Origin: Polytrichum commune
Lineage: Eukaryota; Streptophyta; Polytrichopsida; Polytrichales; Polytrichaceae
Length of the DNA stretch: 64,000 bases
Assembly: GCA_950295325.1 (NCBI GenBank)
Contig: OX485805.1
Coordinates: 11,966,501-12,030,500, forward strand
Direction: 5' to 3'
Shown here: one piece after another, positions 11,861-24,464 of the stretch
Numbering within the stretch: the stretch's first letter is position 1
Layout of the letters: every line of letters starts with the position of its first letter
The notes under the pieces: model-generated
What the model was told of the DNA's origin: nothing
Databases searched by the model: none
What the model saw: only the letters and a program-made list of their open reading frames with translations
Position numbers and translations under genes: made by a program

Positions 11861-14800
11861 TCAACTTCCCTTTCTCTGAGCTGAAATATGATCCTGTACG
11901 AACAACAAACATAGTCAATGAGAAGCAAAAGAGATCATGACGCATTTCATGGAAACTCCACAACCCTCAGTATAGCAATTGTCAAACAGTAGCAATTGAG
12001 AGCACAAATCAGGGCTGTGACACTATCCGACAAAAATCTTCCCCTTCCTCCACACTGGGATTTGAAATTGAAAGCTCTCTCAGAGATTGTAGATTGTCAA
12101 ACACAAACGCTCTCACAGGATGAGGAAAGAGCATAAAGTGTAATGGGGCCCCAACCTTCAGGAAGTCAAATGCTTTTGTGTCTTCTTTATTTGCTTTTGT
12201 AGAGTACCTAGGCACTACACTGCTAGAAAAATCAAACTCGTCACTATACACTTGTCCAAGATTAGTTGCAGGTGCACTGTTTCCTTGAAAACCACCTCCA
12301 GTGCCAAGGTTCATCCCCACTCCCAGTGTTTGCATGTTCGCTAAGCTGGCTGCCAGCTGCTGCTGTGCCCACATTGGATTTATTCCTCCCAACCCAAGGC
12401 CACCAGGAGCAAAACCTTGTGGTAACATGTTGGCCATCTGCATTAGTACTGCTGGGTTCATGTACATTATATGTGGTGGAAGCCCTCCTCCACCACCCAA
12501 TATGCCCAATTGGCTCAAATCGACCTTTCCTGCTCCAAATGCTTGATTCATAACACTTCCACTAGCTAAAGGTTGTCCAACATTTGACTTATTCATGCCA
12601 TTTGCAGATTGAGGTATAGAAACCCTAGGAGGTAAAGTTGCAAACGGATCTATGGAAGCACTGTCAAATTGCACAGGTTTCTCTGTTGAAAGTCCACCAA
12701 ACATATCTACCAAGCTGTCCACAGGAGCTTGTGAGTTTCTGGTAATCATTGAATCCTCTCCACCAACAGTAAGGCCGTCAAAGAGGCTTCCATTATCTTG
12801 ACTTGCATTGGGGATAGAAGTCTCGAGTTTGTCTACCCTAAATCCGGTAAAGAAGTCTTGATCCTCACTTTTCGGAACTCCTAAGGTCTCCTGTGACATC
12901 CCTGCAAACGGATAAGCTTCTTTGGAAGTGGTTGCCAATTTGTCAGACCATTGGGAACCTGCAAGCCAATCAGCTGGCTCTGCTGCTACTTCACCATTGA
13001 CATCAACTGAACTCTGTTGATCAGAGGTTGCAGGGGCACTCTGTAAACACCAAATTCCTCACTCAGTAAAGATATTGAATTGAGGACCTGAGTGCCTAAA
13101 AACGTCTACCATTTCAGAATAAGAGCAATATCAAGCTGCCTCATGCCTTCTTAATCACTAAGTGCATCCTAGTTGAAAATTATAACAATAAACAATTGTC
13201 TAGAAAATTATAACTTCACAAAAGGCTTTCCTGAGCACCTGTGCTTTATCAAATTCTCCAGATGCATCCCAATCATCCAATAGATCAGGCAACACCACAG
13301 GTGTTGATGGAGGACCCACTGGAGAAGAGCCCCAGCCTGAACCGGCCTTATGTTGACCCCTTTCCGAACTGCTCAATCCCAACAAATTTAACACCTGTGA
13401 ACATGCAGGTATTTGTTCATGAGCACTAGGGGGATTCAGCTCTTGATACTCAATGAAGACAATGACAAGCTCACTAAAGTTTACTCTTGGAAAGCAATAG
13501 ATAAGATGAACCTTGAGACCATGATCCATGAAAACTTTTTCAATTTGAATGCTCACAATCTCTTGGGTTCATACCATAATTTGCTGGCAGAACAACCATT
13601 AAAAAAGGTCCAGCCACCTTCAAAATTCACTAGATACAGTACCTTCTTGGATTTCTCCTTCAATGAAGCCTGTGGTGATCTCGAACATTCAATAATGGAT
13701 CCACTATCATCTTCAAACCTCCCTGTCACTTTTTGAAATACATCACTGCTGCCCCCCTGCCGTAACAAAGCTTCTAATATACACATGGCTTTCAAGCGCA
13801 CCTGATGCACAAGCAAGGATCAGCTTCATAGACCTGCTCATTTTTCACAATACCATCCAAAATTGCTTCAAGTAAAAATCTCAAACCGAAAAGAGAATGT
13901 ATCTCTGAGATCTTGATGAATGCTCTCAGATCCTTGCACATTCATATTTCCTTCTAAGTTGGTAAAAATGAATAAGGAGCAGACCTGCCATGAGTGTGCC
14001 CGTAGCTTGCTCTCAAGAGCATGACCAAGTCGTTCTGCATCTAAGTTAACAGCTCCTGTGAGAAAATTTTGAACAGTTTCCCGACTGGGTTGCAACCGCA
14101 TGCCGCCTGGAGTGGTCACAACATCCAACAAACGTTCTTCCTGGGAAGTGAGAACTCCTTCATTCTGTGACCTTCCTTCATCATACTCTGCTCTGTTATT
14201 ATACGATTCAGATATCTCACGAGTAGTGGAGAAGATTGTTGATTCTTCATAGTCTGTTGAATCATATTTGCCTTCCCGATCAGATGTTAGGGATTTCCGC
14301 AGACTGGGGGCCCTGAATCAACCAATACCAAAATAGTCAACTTGTCATAACCTTTGTAAATCATTCATGCATACAATAAGAATACATTGATAAGAAAATT
14401 TGACTACAACTGTAGTATATCGTTTAAAGACATCCATCCTGACACTCAATACTTCTATCCACATTTGAGTGTTAATAGCTGGAAGGGTCTAATACTGCAT
14501 AAGAATACACAGCCATACCTGTAGCTGCCAGAATTTGAGCTGCCATAGCCACTGCTGCTCACACTGCTGCCCAATCCACTCATTTGACGGATGGTAGAGC
14601 TTCCAAAACCTAGCATATCATCCAACATTGTCTTCTTTTCTTCTCTGTTGGGCATGTCATAATTGGTGTTCCCAAAGCCCTGGATGCGCTTGCTAGCTTC
14701 TTCCTGGGCTTGAATTCTCTCATCTGAGGCAAAAATGGCAGATATTGCTTCCTGTGCTGTGTCTCGCACTGCTTTGTTTAGAGCATCGCCTTTAAGTGCA

Positions 14801-17010
14801 TCAGGCTGACCCCTGCATTTTAGAGCGCGATTGCGTCTATCAAATCATGGTTATCCACTCCAACTTACAGAGAACTTAACCCACACATGTCTACTCTTTC
14901 AAAGCAAAAACCTTCTCAATACCACCTGGAACTTGCAAGTCTCAATTGAGCTCAATGAAAATTTGTGTAACCATGCACTGTATTTTCCATGATACTAAAC
15001 CAGCTGTCAGCAATCTAGAAAGTTTACCAGAATCAAAATCACAAAGAGTTGGAAAACAAGCAATTATGCATTTATTCGAAATTGCTGCTTTGGAAAGCTC
15101 CAGAACCACAGATTATTTTCCCGCTACTCACCTATAGTGTAAAAGGTTCCGGATAACTGCAGCTTGTCGCTGTATTTCACGCCGAAATTCTGTACCTGCT
15201 TTGCCTGCTGCAAACTTGATGAGTCTCAAGGTCTGCACAACGCAACATAAGAATTCATAGTCTCAAATTCCTAATTGATATGAGTCCGCTATATCTACTC
15301 TACTAAAGGTAACATTGCTGCATGGATTTTTGCATCCCTTGACAACTACATTAAACCTACTCATCAATAAAATATTTAGGATAGAAAGGAGTGGAATTGA
15401 GCAGTTGCTCTTGAAAGGCATTTGGATTGATTCACAATGTCTTATCCAGACGAGCCTGATTGTTGCACATCTAGATTTTTAGTCAACTGTCTTATGCAAT
15501 TTGTCCACGACTTCGATTAAACCTTTGACCACTTTGCAACATGATTTGCGATAACCCTCCCACCTCTCTAACATGCCCTAATGTAAGCCCCTCCATGCAG
15601 TCTTTTGTAACAGCATCCTTCCCAGACCATGACAGCGATCCTTTCCCCTAAGATTCGCATTATTGCCAGCCCTTCTAAGTATACACTCATTAAAATCTTC
15701 CTTAATGATCATAATTCAACGCTAACTTCACTTGGGCAATTCTATGAGAGATAGGCTCCTCCGGGGTAGATACGGCCATTTCCGTGCAAGAACCTTACTT
15801 CATCAAAGGGACATGCAATACCGACTATATATGTCGAAGCACTCACTTCAGGCTCTTACTTACTACACTGCACTGCTCAACACCCCTCTCATTCCCACAG
15901 CAACTGTACTAGTATGTCGTGAATTTGTTGAAAGGATCTCATCTTTGACCTTATTTGTGGATTCCACTCTACTCAAATTATTATAGTACTGAGACCCGGA
16001 CAATCTAACACCAAAGATTGTGTACACAGTTCCTATCACGTGACTTGCTTCACGACAGGGCTCTTGTGATCCAGACGCTTCAGGATTCGGTCCAGGAGCT
16101 CCCGTGATACTCTAACTAGCTTGGCAACGTGATCCTTCATAAACCTCTTGCCTCTCTGACACACATATGGTCTCTTTCAAGCATGCTCCAATTTCAGTCT
16201 CTCAATGCAGTCGTTCGTTGCAGCGATCCTTTCCAGACCATGGCATCGATCCTTTTTACTCAAGAATCGCATTGTTGCCTGCCCCCCTTACCAAGCAGGC
16301 TCCTCTCATTGGATCCTTCCTTACTGATTGTATTTCCATCGCTGAATCACTTGACGTCACTACGACACTGTGTAGGTCCACAGTTCCTATCGTGTGAACT
16401 GCTTCTCATCGTCCCGATTCCCTCAGACAAACACCACCTTTTCCTTCCTTATCCAGAATATTTCTGCTCAATTCACTTGACTTTTCTATAAGAGATAGGC
16501 TCCTCTGAGTAATTACGGCCATTTCCGTGCGAGACCCCTACTCCACCAAAGGCACAACCAATAGCGACAATATGCATTGAAGCACTCAGCTTCAAGCTCT
16601 TACTTACTACTTACTGTTCAATAGCACAGCATCTGTATTAAGTATTTCGTGATTCCGTTAGAAGGTTCTCATCCACGACCTTATTTGAGGATTCCACTCT
16701 ACTCAAATTACAACAGTATTATTGGCACCCGAACAGTCTAAGACCTGAGTTTGCGTACACAGTTCATATCGTATAAATTGCTGCTCATCGGCATAATTCC
16801 GACCTTTTGCTTCACGACAGGGCTCCTGTGATCCAGCCGCTTCAGGATCCGGTCCAGGAGCTCCCGCACGATGTCCAGGGACGAAGTGTGCATCAATGTG
16901 CAGAGCTCCTCCAGCTTGTACACGGGCGCAATGGTCTCGCTGTCGCTGGTCACTCCGTCCACCAAGAGCGTCCGTCTGTAGGCCTCCACAGCCCGCAAGC
17001 CCTGCTGCAT
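11861..17010 (-). CDS. MTV1: MTV1-like ENTH/VHS clathrin-adaptor protein, copy A, 8 exons
   Basis: Exons (minus): 17010-16804, 15232-15132, 14812-14519, 14312-13985, 13801-13643, 13394-13239, 13040-12156 and 11893-11861, giving 720 residues with all phases consistent. The N-terminal ENTH domain spans exons 1-3 (VTSDSETIAPVYKLEEL, LRLIKFAAGKAGTEFRRE). A second VHS-like helical domain covers exons 4-5 (LQPSRETVQNFL, VRLKAMCILEALLRQ). A long Gly/Met/Gln/Asn-rich unstructured region follows in exon 7, and a short terminal exon encodes DHISAQRKGS. This order matches Arabidopsis MODIFIED TRANSPORT TO THE VACUOLE 1 and animal tepsin, adaptors at trans-Golgi clathrin-coated vesicles that carry vacuolar cargo. 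The last intron has a weak-looking donor (gttggg). Intron 1 contains a partial duplication of exon 1. The reading frame is intact throughout. Confidence 0.9.
15740..16110 (-). repeat. Duplicated intron-1 segment with a decayed partial exon 1
   Basis: 15740-16110 repeats 16480-16860. Shared landmarks are agagataggctcctc, cggccatttccgtgc, cactcacttcaggctcttac and agttcctatc. The duplicate includes about 58 bases (16050-16107) matching the 3' end of MTV1 copy A exon 1 (ttcacgacagggctc...tccaggagctccc) but not its beginning. Copy B lacks this duplicate, so it arose in copy A after the genes separated or was lost from B. Confidence 0.75.
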
Positions 17011-17234
17011 CTCCACGGCCTTCTCCTCCTACCTCGCAATCCTCCGAAAATTGCACAGATCAAGGTCGCAGAAGAGATCAGCCTCGCACTAGCGGCGAAT
17101 CCTCCCCTGCCAGCAACCCTCCCGCGCTGCGATGATCCATCCCTTGTAAAATGCCTCGAGGCAGCAGCACTGAATTCCCCTGCACCGATTGCAACAGAGT
17201 CGAGAGTCGTGAGCTTCAAACCCTAATTGCTTCC

Positions 17235-19447
17235 AACAACCAAAGCCTGGTCAATCCCTGCTTGCTTTCGCATGTTCTCAATTTGTAGCCAGGTGGCATT
17301 AACCCCTAAATAAATATGGTAGATAACATGTTCTTCCAAGGGTTAAGAACAAGGTAGATAAGCATCTTGAAGAGTACCTAGTCTATAGTTATTAACTAGG
17401 CACGCACGTTAGTATTCATTTTGGCAACATATTTAAATTAAATCTTGGGAAAAGGTTAAGTTCATCCAAAGATAGTTAACCATGAGGTGTCCACTATGAG
17501 AGTTTGACACATGGCAATACTTGGCAATGTTGGCATACATACATGTATTTGAGGGTGGCCTTGATTGTTTAGATATATTTGAATAAAATATAAAGAGAAC
17601 ATCCTAACACATGTTGTGAAGCCAAAAATGTGGTTGCAAGTATTTTTCAAAGGTAACCTTTTTAAGACAATTTTTAATTGCCTTTAAGTGGCAGTTTGGT
17701 CCATGTAATGCAATGTCATAACTTAATGGGTAAGGTTTAGTGAAGCTCAGTGAAAGCTCTTAATTTAATATTTAAAATATTTATATAATTACTTTTTAAA
17801 TGTCATTTTAGGACAAAGCTTCTCATGACAAAGCCACATTCCCTTGTTTTCTTCGTTTCTTTCTCTTACACTTGGAATTAGTAAAGATCTACACCGCCTT
17901 GAACAAAGTGATTGAATTCATGCATTGTCATGTATTAGCTTCCGGGGTTCGGAGTTGTTAAAACCTTCAATCTAGTCTTTGTTAGAAAATATACTACATC
18001 GTTTGTGGTATTTAGTGTCAACAATCTAATAATATGATTTCCCTATCATGAAGCCCATGTGTGGGTTACACTAGTTATCAACAACTTGACCGTTGGTGTA
18101 ACCACATCACACTTGTCATTAGTGTGCTTATTGTTATCTTGGCATCAATATGCTCAATAATAATATGAGGTCTATACCTAGGTTACATAATAGTCAACAA
18201 ATTAATTATAAGCATAAACACATGATGCTTGACATTACTTAATATGATCAATAATATCGTCCTCTTGCATACTAAATGCACACCTATCATCTCAAGTACA
18301 CCAATGTGCTACATTAAATGCCATACCATGAAAAGTCATACATTTTGAAAAGTTGCCTTACTAACAAATAGTACCATGACAATGAACAACATGACAATTC
18401 TATGCCGTTAGGCATCACTGTTTACACCCTTCACAATTAGTGCAGGTCACACTAAATACCATAATTTGTGTAGTTAGTGGTCTCTACGATACATGTGAAT
18501 GGTTTCCAAGCATATGATAGGTTGTGGGAGAAGCAACTTTATTGTCCACCTTGATATATGTTACCCCAATAATTGTTAAAATCACATACAATTTGTGTTA
18601 AAGAGAATTGCACTAGCCGAAAAAGTCCAAAAAAATATACCAGTAAATGTGAATTGTTAACATTTAAGGGAAGTTCTAAATTTTATGCTCCCGTCTTCAA
18701 TGAATTCGCCTCAACAAGTTTTAATTTGGATGAAAGCGAGGCTATGGATTTTTATAACCTGGATGAAATTGACAAAAACCCCAACCCTAAACCTCAAACC
18801 TTGCACCCTACTACCATACTTGAACAACTAACATATATAGACCCACTACGGATGCATATGAATCCATCAATTATGAAGTGGACTTTGATCTAAACCAATG
18901 TCCGGGGAGTTTTTTTGGGAATGATCAGTCAAAATCCTAGTAATTCCAAGTCCAACCAATTACATGTTCACAATCTTCCGGCATTTCTTTAGTAAATTTG
19001 AGGTACATTCCACACATTCCTCTAAAATAATCGGTTATTTTCCTGGAGCCTTGAACTTCAACCGGTTATTTCTCAAACTCAGTCGATTCATTTGTAACTA
19101 GTAGTCGGTTCTCCATGTTCATTGATCTAAACAATCCCTACATACATATTGAGCATGAAATTATAGGTGTGTTTGCTGAACGAGACAATGCAACTGACAA
19201 TGAACCCATTGAAGAAGTTGACAATGTGCAAATTGGTGATGTGGTGGTAGATAGAGTATGATTCAAGAATGTTGAAAGTGCATTAATGACCTATAAACAA
19301 AAATTGGAATAAAGACCTATTGATGTTACACCTCCGATCTAGAGTATTCATTCTTTCATTACACTTAGATGTATGATGATTTTCATATCTTATATTTTTC
19401 ATCCTTTATCTATATGAGTGTTATTGTTTTTAAATTTCAAAATCACA
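17235..19447. other. AT-rich intergenic DNA, no gene seen
   Basis: Apart from dispersed repeat C at 18895-19115 I see only low-complexity AT-rich sequence. A 106-codon plus ORF at 18573-18893 resembles no family I know. Confidence 0.4.
18895..19115 (+). repeat. Dispersed repeat C, copy 2
   Basis: Same motif order as 3295-3515: catgttcacaatcttccgg, gaggtacattccacac, ttctaaaataatcggt, cttcaaccggttatttctc, gattcatttgtaact. Confidence 0.6.
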
Positions 19448-19449
19448 TA

Positions 19450-19947
19450 CTCCCTCCGTTTCATATCAAAAGTTACGTTTCACTAAATATGTGGGATTAA
19501 GGTCATTTTTCGCATTTTTAGCACGAAATTGAGTGCATTGTATAGCTCTCACTAAGCACTTTCCGGTGAGCTAGGGGTGTCCAAAAAAAAATCAAAATTT
19601 TTTTAACGCCAATTTCATTGGAAGCCCGTCATTTTGGGCGGATGGCACCGAAGCTCATTTGCTAATGAGTAGTGAGGTTGAGACTCGTGCTCCTTAAGGT
19701 TTGTGTTTAGGGTTAGGGTTTTTGAGAAGAAACGGCATGGCGATGTCCATTTATGATGAAATCGATGTTAAATAAGTGTAAATTGTTAGTTGATTGACTT
19801 GGTAGTTCATCAACAACAACATTTACATTGTTTATAGCAACATTCCAATTCGTTTGACGAAGTTTGAAAGAAATTTCACCAAACGTATCTTTTGTTTCGT
19901 AACGCAAATTATGTCCAAATGTAACTTTTGATATGAAACGGAGGGAG
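19450..19947. mobile_element. Stowaway-like MITE, 498 bp, TA duplication
   Basis: Left end CTCCCTCCGTTTCATATCAA continues into aaagttac and is mirrored exactly at the right end. TA dinucleotides flank both sides (19448-19449, 19948-19949). The CTCCCTCCGT terminus with a TA target is the classic signature of Stowaway elements and their mariner-like partners. The inverted identity runs four bases past each TA (caca/tgtg), giving a 33-base perfect inverted pair. The interior is noncoding; a minus-strand 82-codon ORF over it is not convincing. Confidence 0.85.
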
Positions 19948-20464
19948 TATGTGTTATTCACGTAGGTGTTACAAATTGTCTATCCTACCCCCAATAAGTG
20001 TTAAGTGTTAACAACTATCGAGGTGGATTGTATGAGCATAAATGTCACAAACAACATACAATTGTACATGTGTACAAAGTATGGATATAATAGAGAGTAC
20101 AAACTACATGTCCATTACTAGACTTCAATGACATGCTCTTCTTAGCATTGACCTCTAGATTTCTAGTGGATGTGAATCAAAAGTATAACCATGTCCATGC
20201 CATGTCTTTCATGTAGTGCTTTGACAAATTCAACATACTCCACTGGTAAGATGAATTTACGGAAGTGCAAACTCAATTTCCAACATTTTTACAAACCAAA
20301 TTCACTTTATAAACAACCAATTTAACTTGGATGGTCAACCAATTTCATTACATGTTGTGAATAATTTCATGATTTGGTATCCACATTCATAACTTCACAA
20401 ATCAATTCCATAAACCATATAACTTTATTTCACAAAGAATGGTTCATCATGTATAAGATTATCC

Positions 20465-21010
20465 TAATTGATCCCTACAACTAGCTCTGTCAAATTTTTG
20501 ATTGACCTCTCTTATCCAGCTTTGGACCATGTTTATAGCAATTGCTTGTACCTCATCATTAATGTGACCTAATAATGTTTGATGATTTTGGAGATGATTT
20601 TGTCGGATATGGCTTTTGATGTGTCCAAATTCCAATTTTGCAGCATTGAGAAATGGACTATGTGATGGCAAACAAAAGTAGATGTCCAACATCTCCAAAA
20701 GATTGATGTATTTAATGAGATGTGTGAAATAGGACATTGTCCATGAGAAAGAACCTTTGTCTATCAAGGCTAGGAATGACCTTGGTTTGAATGAATGCTA
20801 AGAACTTGTATGTATTGTAGGCACCAAGTATGACATCGTGTGCAATAGATCCTTCATAACCACTTGCAACCACCAAAGATAAATTTTGACCCCTTTGAGT
20901 TGGACAAATTTGTTGGCATCTTTTGTCCTCAACGAGCCCTTCCAAATAAACATGTAAAATGTAAATTGAAACCAAACTCATCCACGTATACAACATCAAC
21001 CATACTACCA
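20465..21010 (-). pseudogene. Degenerate IS630/Tc1-mariner-type DDE transposase (DDE_3) relic
   Basis: In the minus frames a block reading VVYVDEFGFNLHFTC near 20980-20940 gives the first acidic motif. It is followed by FFLMDNVLFHTSH (about 20750-20710, the DN..FH motif), then LPSHSPFLNAAKLEFGHIKSHIR (about 20670-20600), the usual L.PYSP.LNPIE...SK.K segment. The pieces lie in different frames with stops between them, so the gene is dead. A further minus ORF at 21506-21231 may be its N-terminal part, but I cannot show a DNA-binding fold. Its ends and target duplication were not found. The nearby Stowaway-like MITE belongs to a related superfamily, though nothing ties the two together. Confidence 0.65.
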
Positions 21011-21509
21011 CCAACCTCTGAATTTTCTTGACACCACTCTATATGCTCTCGAAGATGTTCTCCATTATTATATTCGTCCGGTTCATATCACATCAACTTG
21101 AGGGTAAATCCAACTTGACTTTAAATGGCTTTTGAAACACATGTAATAGATAGAGGCATGGGAATTGACAAGCTTCATTCACCTAACGATGGAGAGATTC
21201 TACAATGATGTTTGGATCTACATCAAGCCTTTATACCAACCATTGAATGTGCTCATCTTTGTAAAATTGGATAGCGAACACCGCCTCTATGTGTGGGTTA
21301 CTAATTGACCATTTGATTAAAAAAACTTTGGCTATGCTCTTGATAGTTTCGTAAGGATAACCATAACATTCATTTGTATCAGCACAAGATAAGCGCTCAT
21401 TAAAATTATAATATATGATTCGAGAGTGAAGTGCATCATCTATGTACTTATATCTATGTGGACGACTAGGCATAGCTATTAAACCAAACCAATTTAGTTC
21501 TCCCACAAA

Positions 21510-23340
21510 TTTGTAAGCAAATTGAGACTAAGAGTACCATCAATTTCTAGAGAGTGTAAAAACTACCACATTCACAATCTCCGTGCATAAAAGTTCTAAA
21601 TGGCAACTTGGACCTTATGTATTAGATGCAATTCGTGTTGTAGTGATTTTTACAAACATACTATGGCAGAAAACCCTCCCTTGGTAAGTGGCTTTGGCCA
21701 TCCAAGATTATCTAAGGTGAATAATACTCTTACAACCACTACCTTTAGTAGACACATAAACATGTAAGTTTCAAACATCTTTCCTTTATGCCAAATTATT
21801 GTCATTTCTTGATAACATTGTTGTGTCCAATTTAATGATGAAAATTCAGCTACCGTAAGTTGAATCTATCCAATTCAGAGGGAGGCTGCCACGTAGACTA
21901 AATCACAAACTCCAATAATCTTCAGCAAGAATTTGTGGCGACCGGATTCTCAACGGTCAATCTAAATGTTGTGCATGTGCAACATAACATTTAAAGGGGC
22001 ATCACAAGGAAGTGGATCGTCTTTATTCCTCAAACTAAACAATATTTGTCCATCTATCTATTATCACCTTCACAAATTTTGATGATTTTTTTGGAAGAAA
22101 TTTAGCTATAATTGATGCGTTCTTACACTAATGACTGCAAAAAGAGGGGAAAGTTGCAAACTTAACACACTCCACAACCTACACCGCTTCCAAATTGATT
22201 TTATTGTCATACCTAGTATGGAAACTCTTGCCAACAACTGGATGTTGCGAAACAAGAAGGCAAAAATGTGAAATGAGGAGGCGAGAAGTTGAGAGTTCGA
22301 GAATATGAGAACCGCTTGGTTTGGAATATTTTTGAAAATGGTTTGGAAGATTCATGAGGTTGCTAGAGGTAAAGGTCCACTCTCATGAAAGTGAGTTGTG
22401 CCACATGTCAAGTCACTTTAGAAGAATCATGAACTGATTTAGAAGGCTCATGAAATTGGTGTAGAACATTTCAGTGACATGGGTTAGAAAGTTCATGAAG
22501 TAGCTTAAAACCTTCATGAAATTGGATTTGCACTTCCATGAAGTCATCTTACCAAAGGAGTAATTCCACAAGAGGCTTGAATCGGAGTTAGTGTTTATAC
22601 ACATTGTGATACAAGGGATGAAGGATCGAACAACAAATGGTAGCTTCGGATTGAGGAGAAAACAAAATATTAGAAATTAGTATGTAATTGCAAGAAGAGG
22701 TGGGGGGAGTCACGTGGATAAATAGAACCGGACCCTTGCTTGTTCCTCCACAAATTATTTACCATCTTATATAGCCACCCCCTATCGAGGGGGTTTGGTA
22801 TCACTTGAGCTTCCATAACTAAGAACGACATGGAGATGAATTTTAATAATTCCCTATGGCACGGTTTCTCCGAAGGAAGCAATAGACATTCATCCCCGTT
22901 GTTGTGCATGTGGGAAAATTCTTTGTTGTCAAAGCATCTCAAGCATGGTTGGGTAGAGGCGGAAGCCCCAATTTCAAAGGCACTTCAACGCTTGCCTTGG
23001 GCACCGAGAGAAATACCTAGAAAGATATGCAACCCTCATGTAGGCATTTTTCAACTCCATATACATTTTATGGACATTGGATAGCTTGAGGAAAGTGTCT
23101 ATTCCAATTAGCATCGTGAATCACGAAGCGGAGAGCCTCTTACTCTTTCAATGATCATATATGTTAGTAAACCCTCCCAACCGTGTTATGTAACCTAGAA
23201 TGAACTCTATAACGGAGCACACACCCATTCCAATCTCATCGCAACACATGTTAATCTCATGTCTATGTTGGACTACAAACGTAGTCGATGGTCATGTCAC
23301 AAGTGACAATTCAAACATACTAGCAATGAATAGCTAGGGA
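21510..23340. other. Intergenic, no gene seen
   Basis: AT-rich with local near-repeats of ttcatgaa(g/a)t at 22430-22560 and a fragment of repeat B near 23100-23300. No conserved coding segment recognised. Confidence 0.35.
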
Positions 23341-23344
23341 GATC

Positions 23345-23565
23345 CAACCTTTAGTTATAGATGAACCGGTTGAGTTTGAGAAATAACCCCTTGACGTGCA
23401 AGACATCAAGAGAATTATCGATCATGTTGGAGAAATCTATGTAAATATATTTAGAAAAATTAATAAAGATAAACCGAATGATCAAAACATGTAACTGGTT
23501 GGACTTGAAAACACTGGGATTTCGACCGATTGTGCCTAAAAATCTCCTTGGAACACTGAGGGCCA
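23345..23565 (-). repeat. Dispersed repeat C, copy 3
   Basis: The reverse complement contains ccaaccagttacatgtt, ttatttctcaaactcaaccg and gttcatc in the same order as the other copies. From 23566 to 24270 I see no supported gene. Confidence 0.6.
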
Positions 23566-24464
23566 CTTCACACACTGGCCAAGAGCCGTGACCATGAAAT
23601 TGTGAGAGCCCAAAAAAAAGTGCCCAAAGGCCGTCCCAAGATCACGTTGTGTGGTCACAGGTCATGAAGTGTAGTGTGAAGTCATATGTTAACGGACCCT
23701 CAACCAAATGCTATTTCAATGATTTTTATTCATACGGGGATCCTCACACATGATAAAATAGAATAAACCAACGGTTGTGAGCATTTGGAATGACATGGTC
23801 TCCTGGTTTTGTTTTCGACCTACCTCCAAGAGATGATTTTTGAAAATAGTCTAAGTGACCATGAAACGCGATCCATTCGATGCCATGTAGGAATCCACGT
23901 AGACTGTACATCCATCTTGCATTCACATACTCCGTTGGTCCCTCAAGCGTAGTGTGAAGTAGCGAACTTGGACCGGCTCCGCCTTTTCCACCAATGAGAG
24001 TGCTTGAAGTGTGATGGTCATGGGCTCTCAGTCTCGTGTGTTTGAAGCGGCCCTGAACATAGGCGTCGCAAGTGAAGAAGAGGGACCACAAAAGCCCACA
24101 TGCCACGTGGCACAAAACACCTTGGCCATTGGTCAACTAGGCCTAGCAAATTAAACCCCCGCCGTACAAAGCGCGGGAAACCCAAATTCCAGGTCGAACT
24201 GGCGACCTTGTTCAGCTGTCCGAAACAGGGGATTGACCAGCTTATGTAATAAACTGGTCCTAATAACTTAATTAGGGTTTCAAGCCAACGAACGACGACT
24301 GTGTTGAATTCAGTGCTGCTGCCTCGAGGCATTTGCTAGGAATGGATCATCGGAGCGCGGGAAGGCTGCTGGCCGGGGAGGATTCGCTGCTAGTGCGAGG
24401 CTGATCACTTCCGGGAATGTGGTTTGTACAATTTTGAGAGGATTGCGAGGAGAAGGCAGGCGAG

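Noticed and set aside
12266-12553. Plus-strand ORFs over MTV1 copy A exon 7
   Set aside because: Shadow frames of the conserved minus-strand exon.
23744-24332. Two minus-strand ORFs upstream of MTV1 copy B
   Set aside because: No family resemblance and they overlap in different frames; no coding support.
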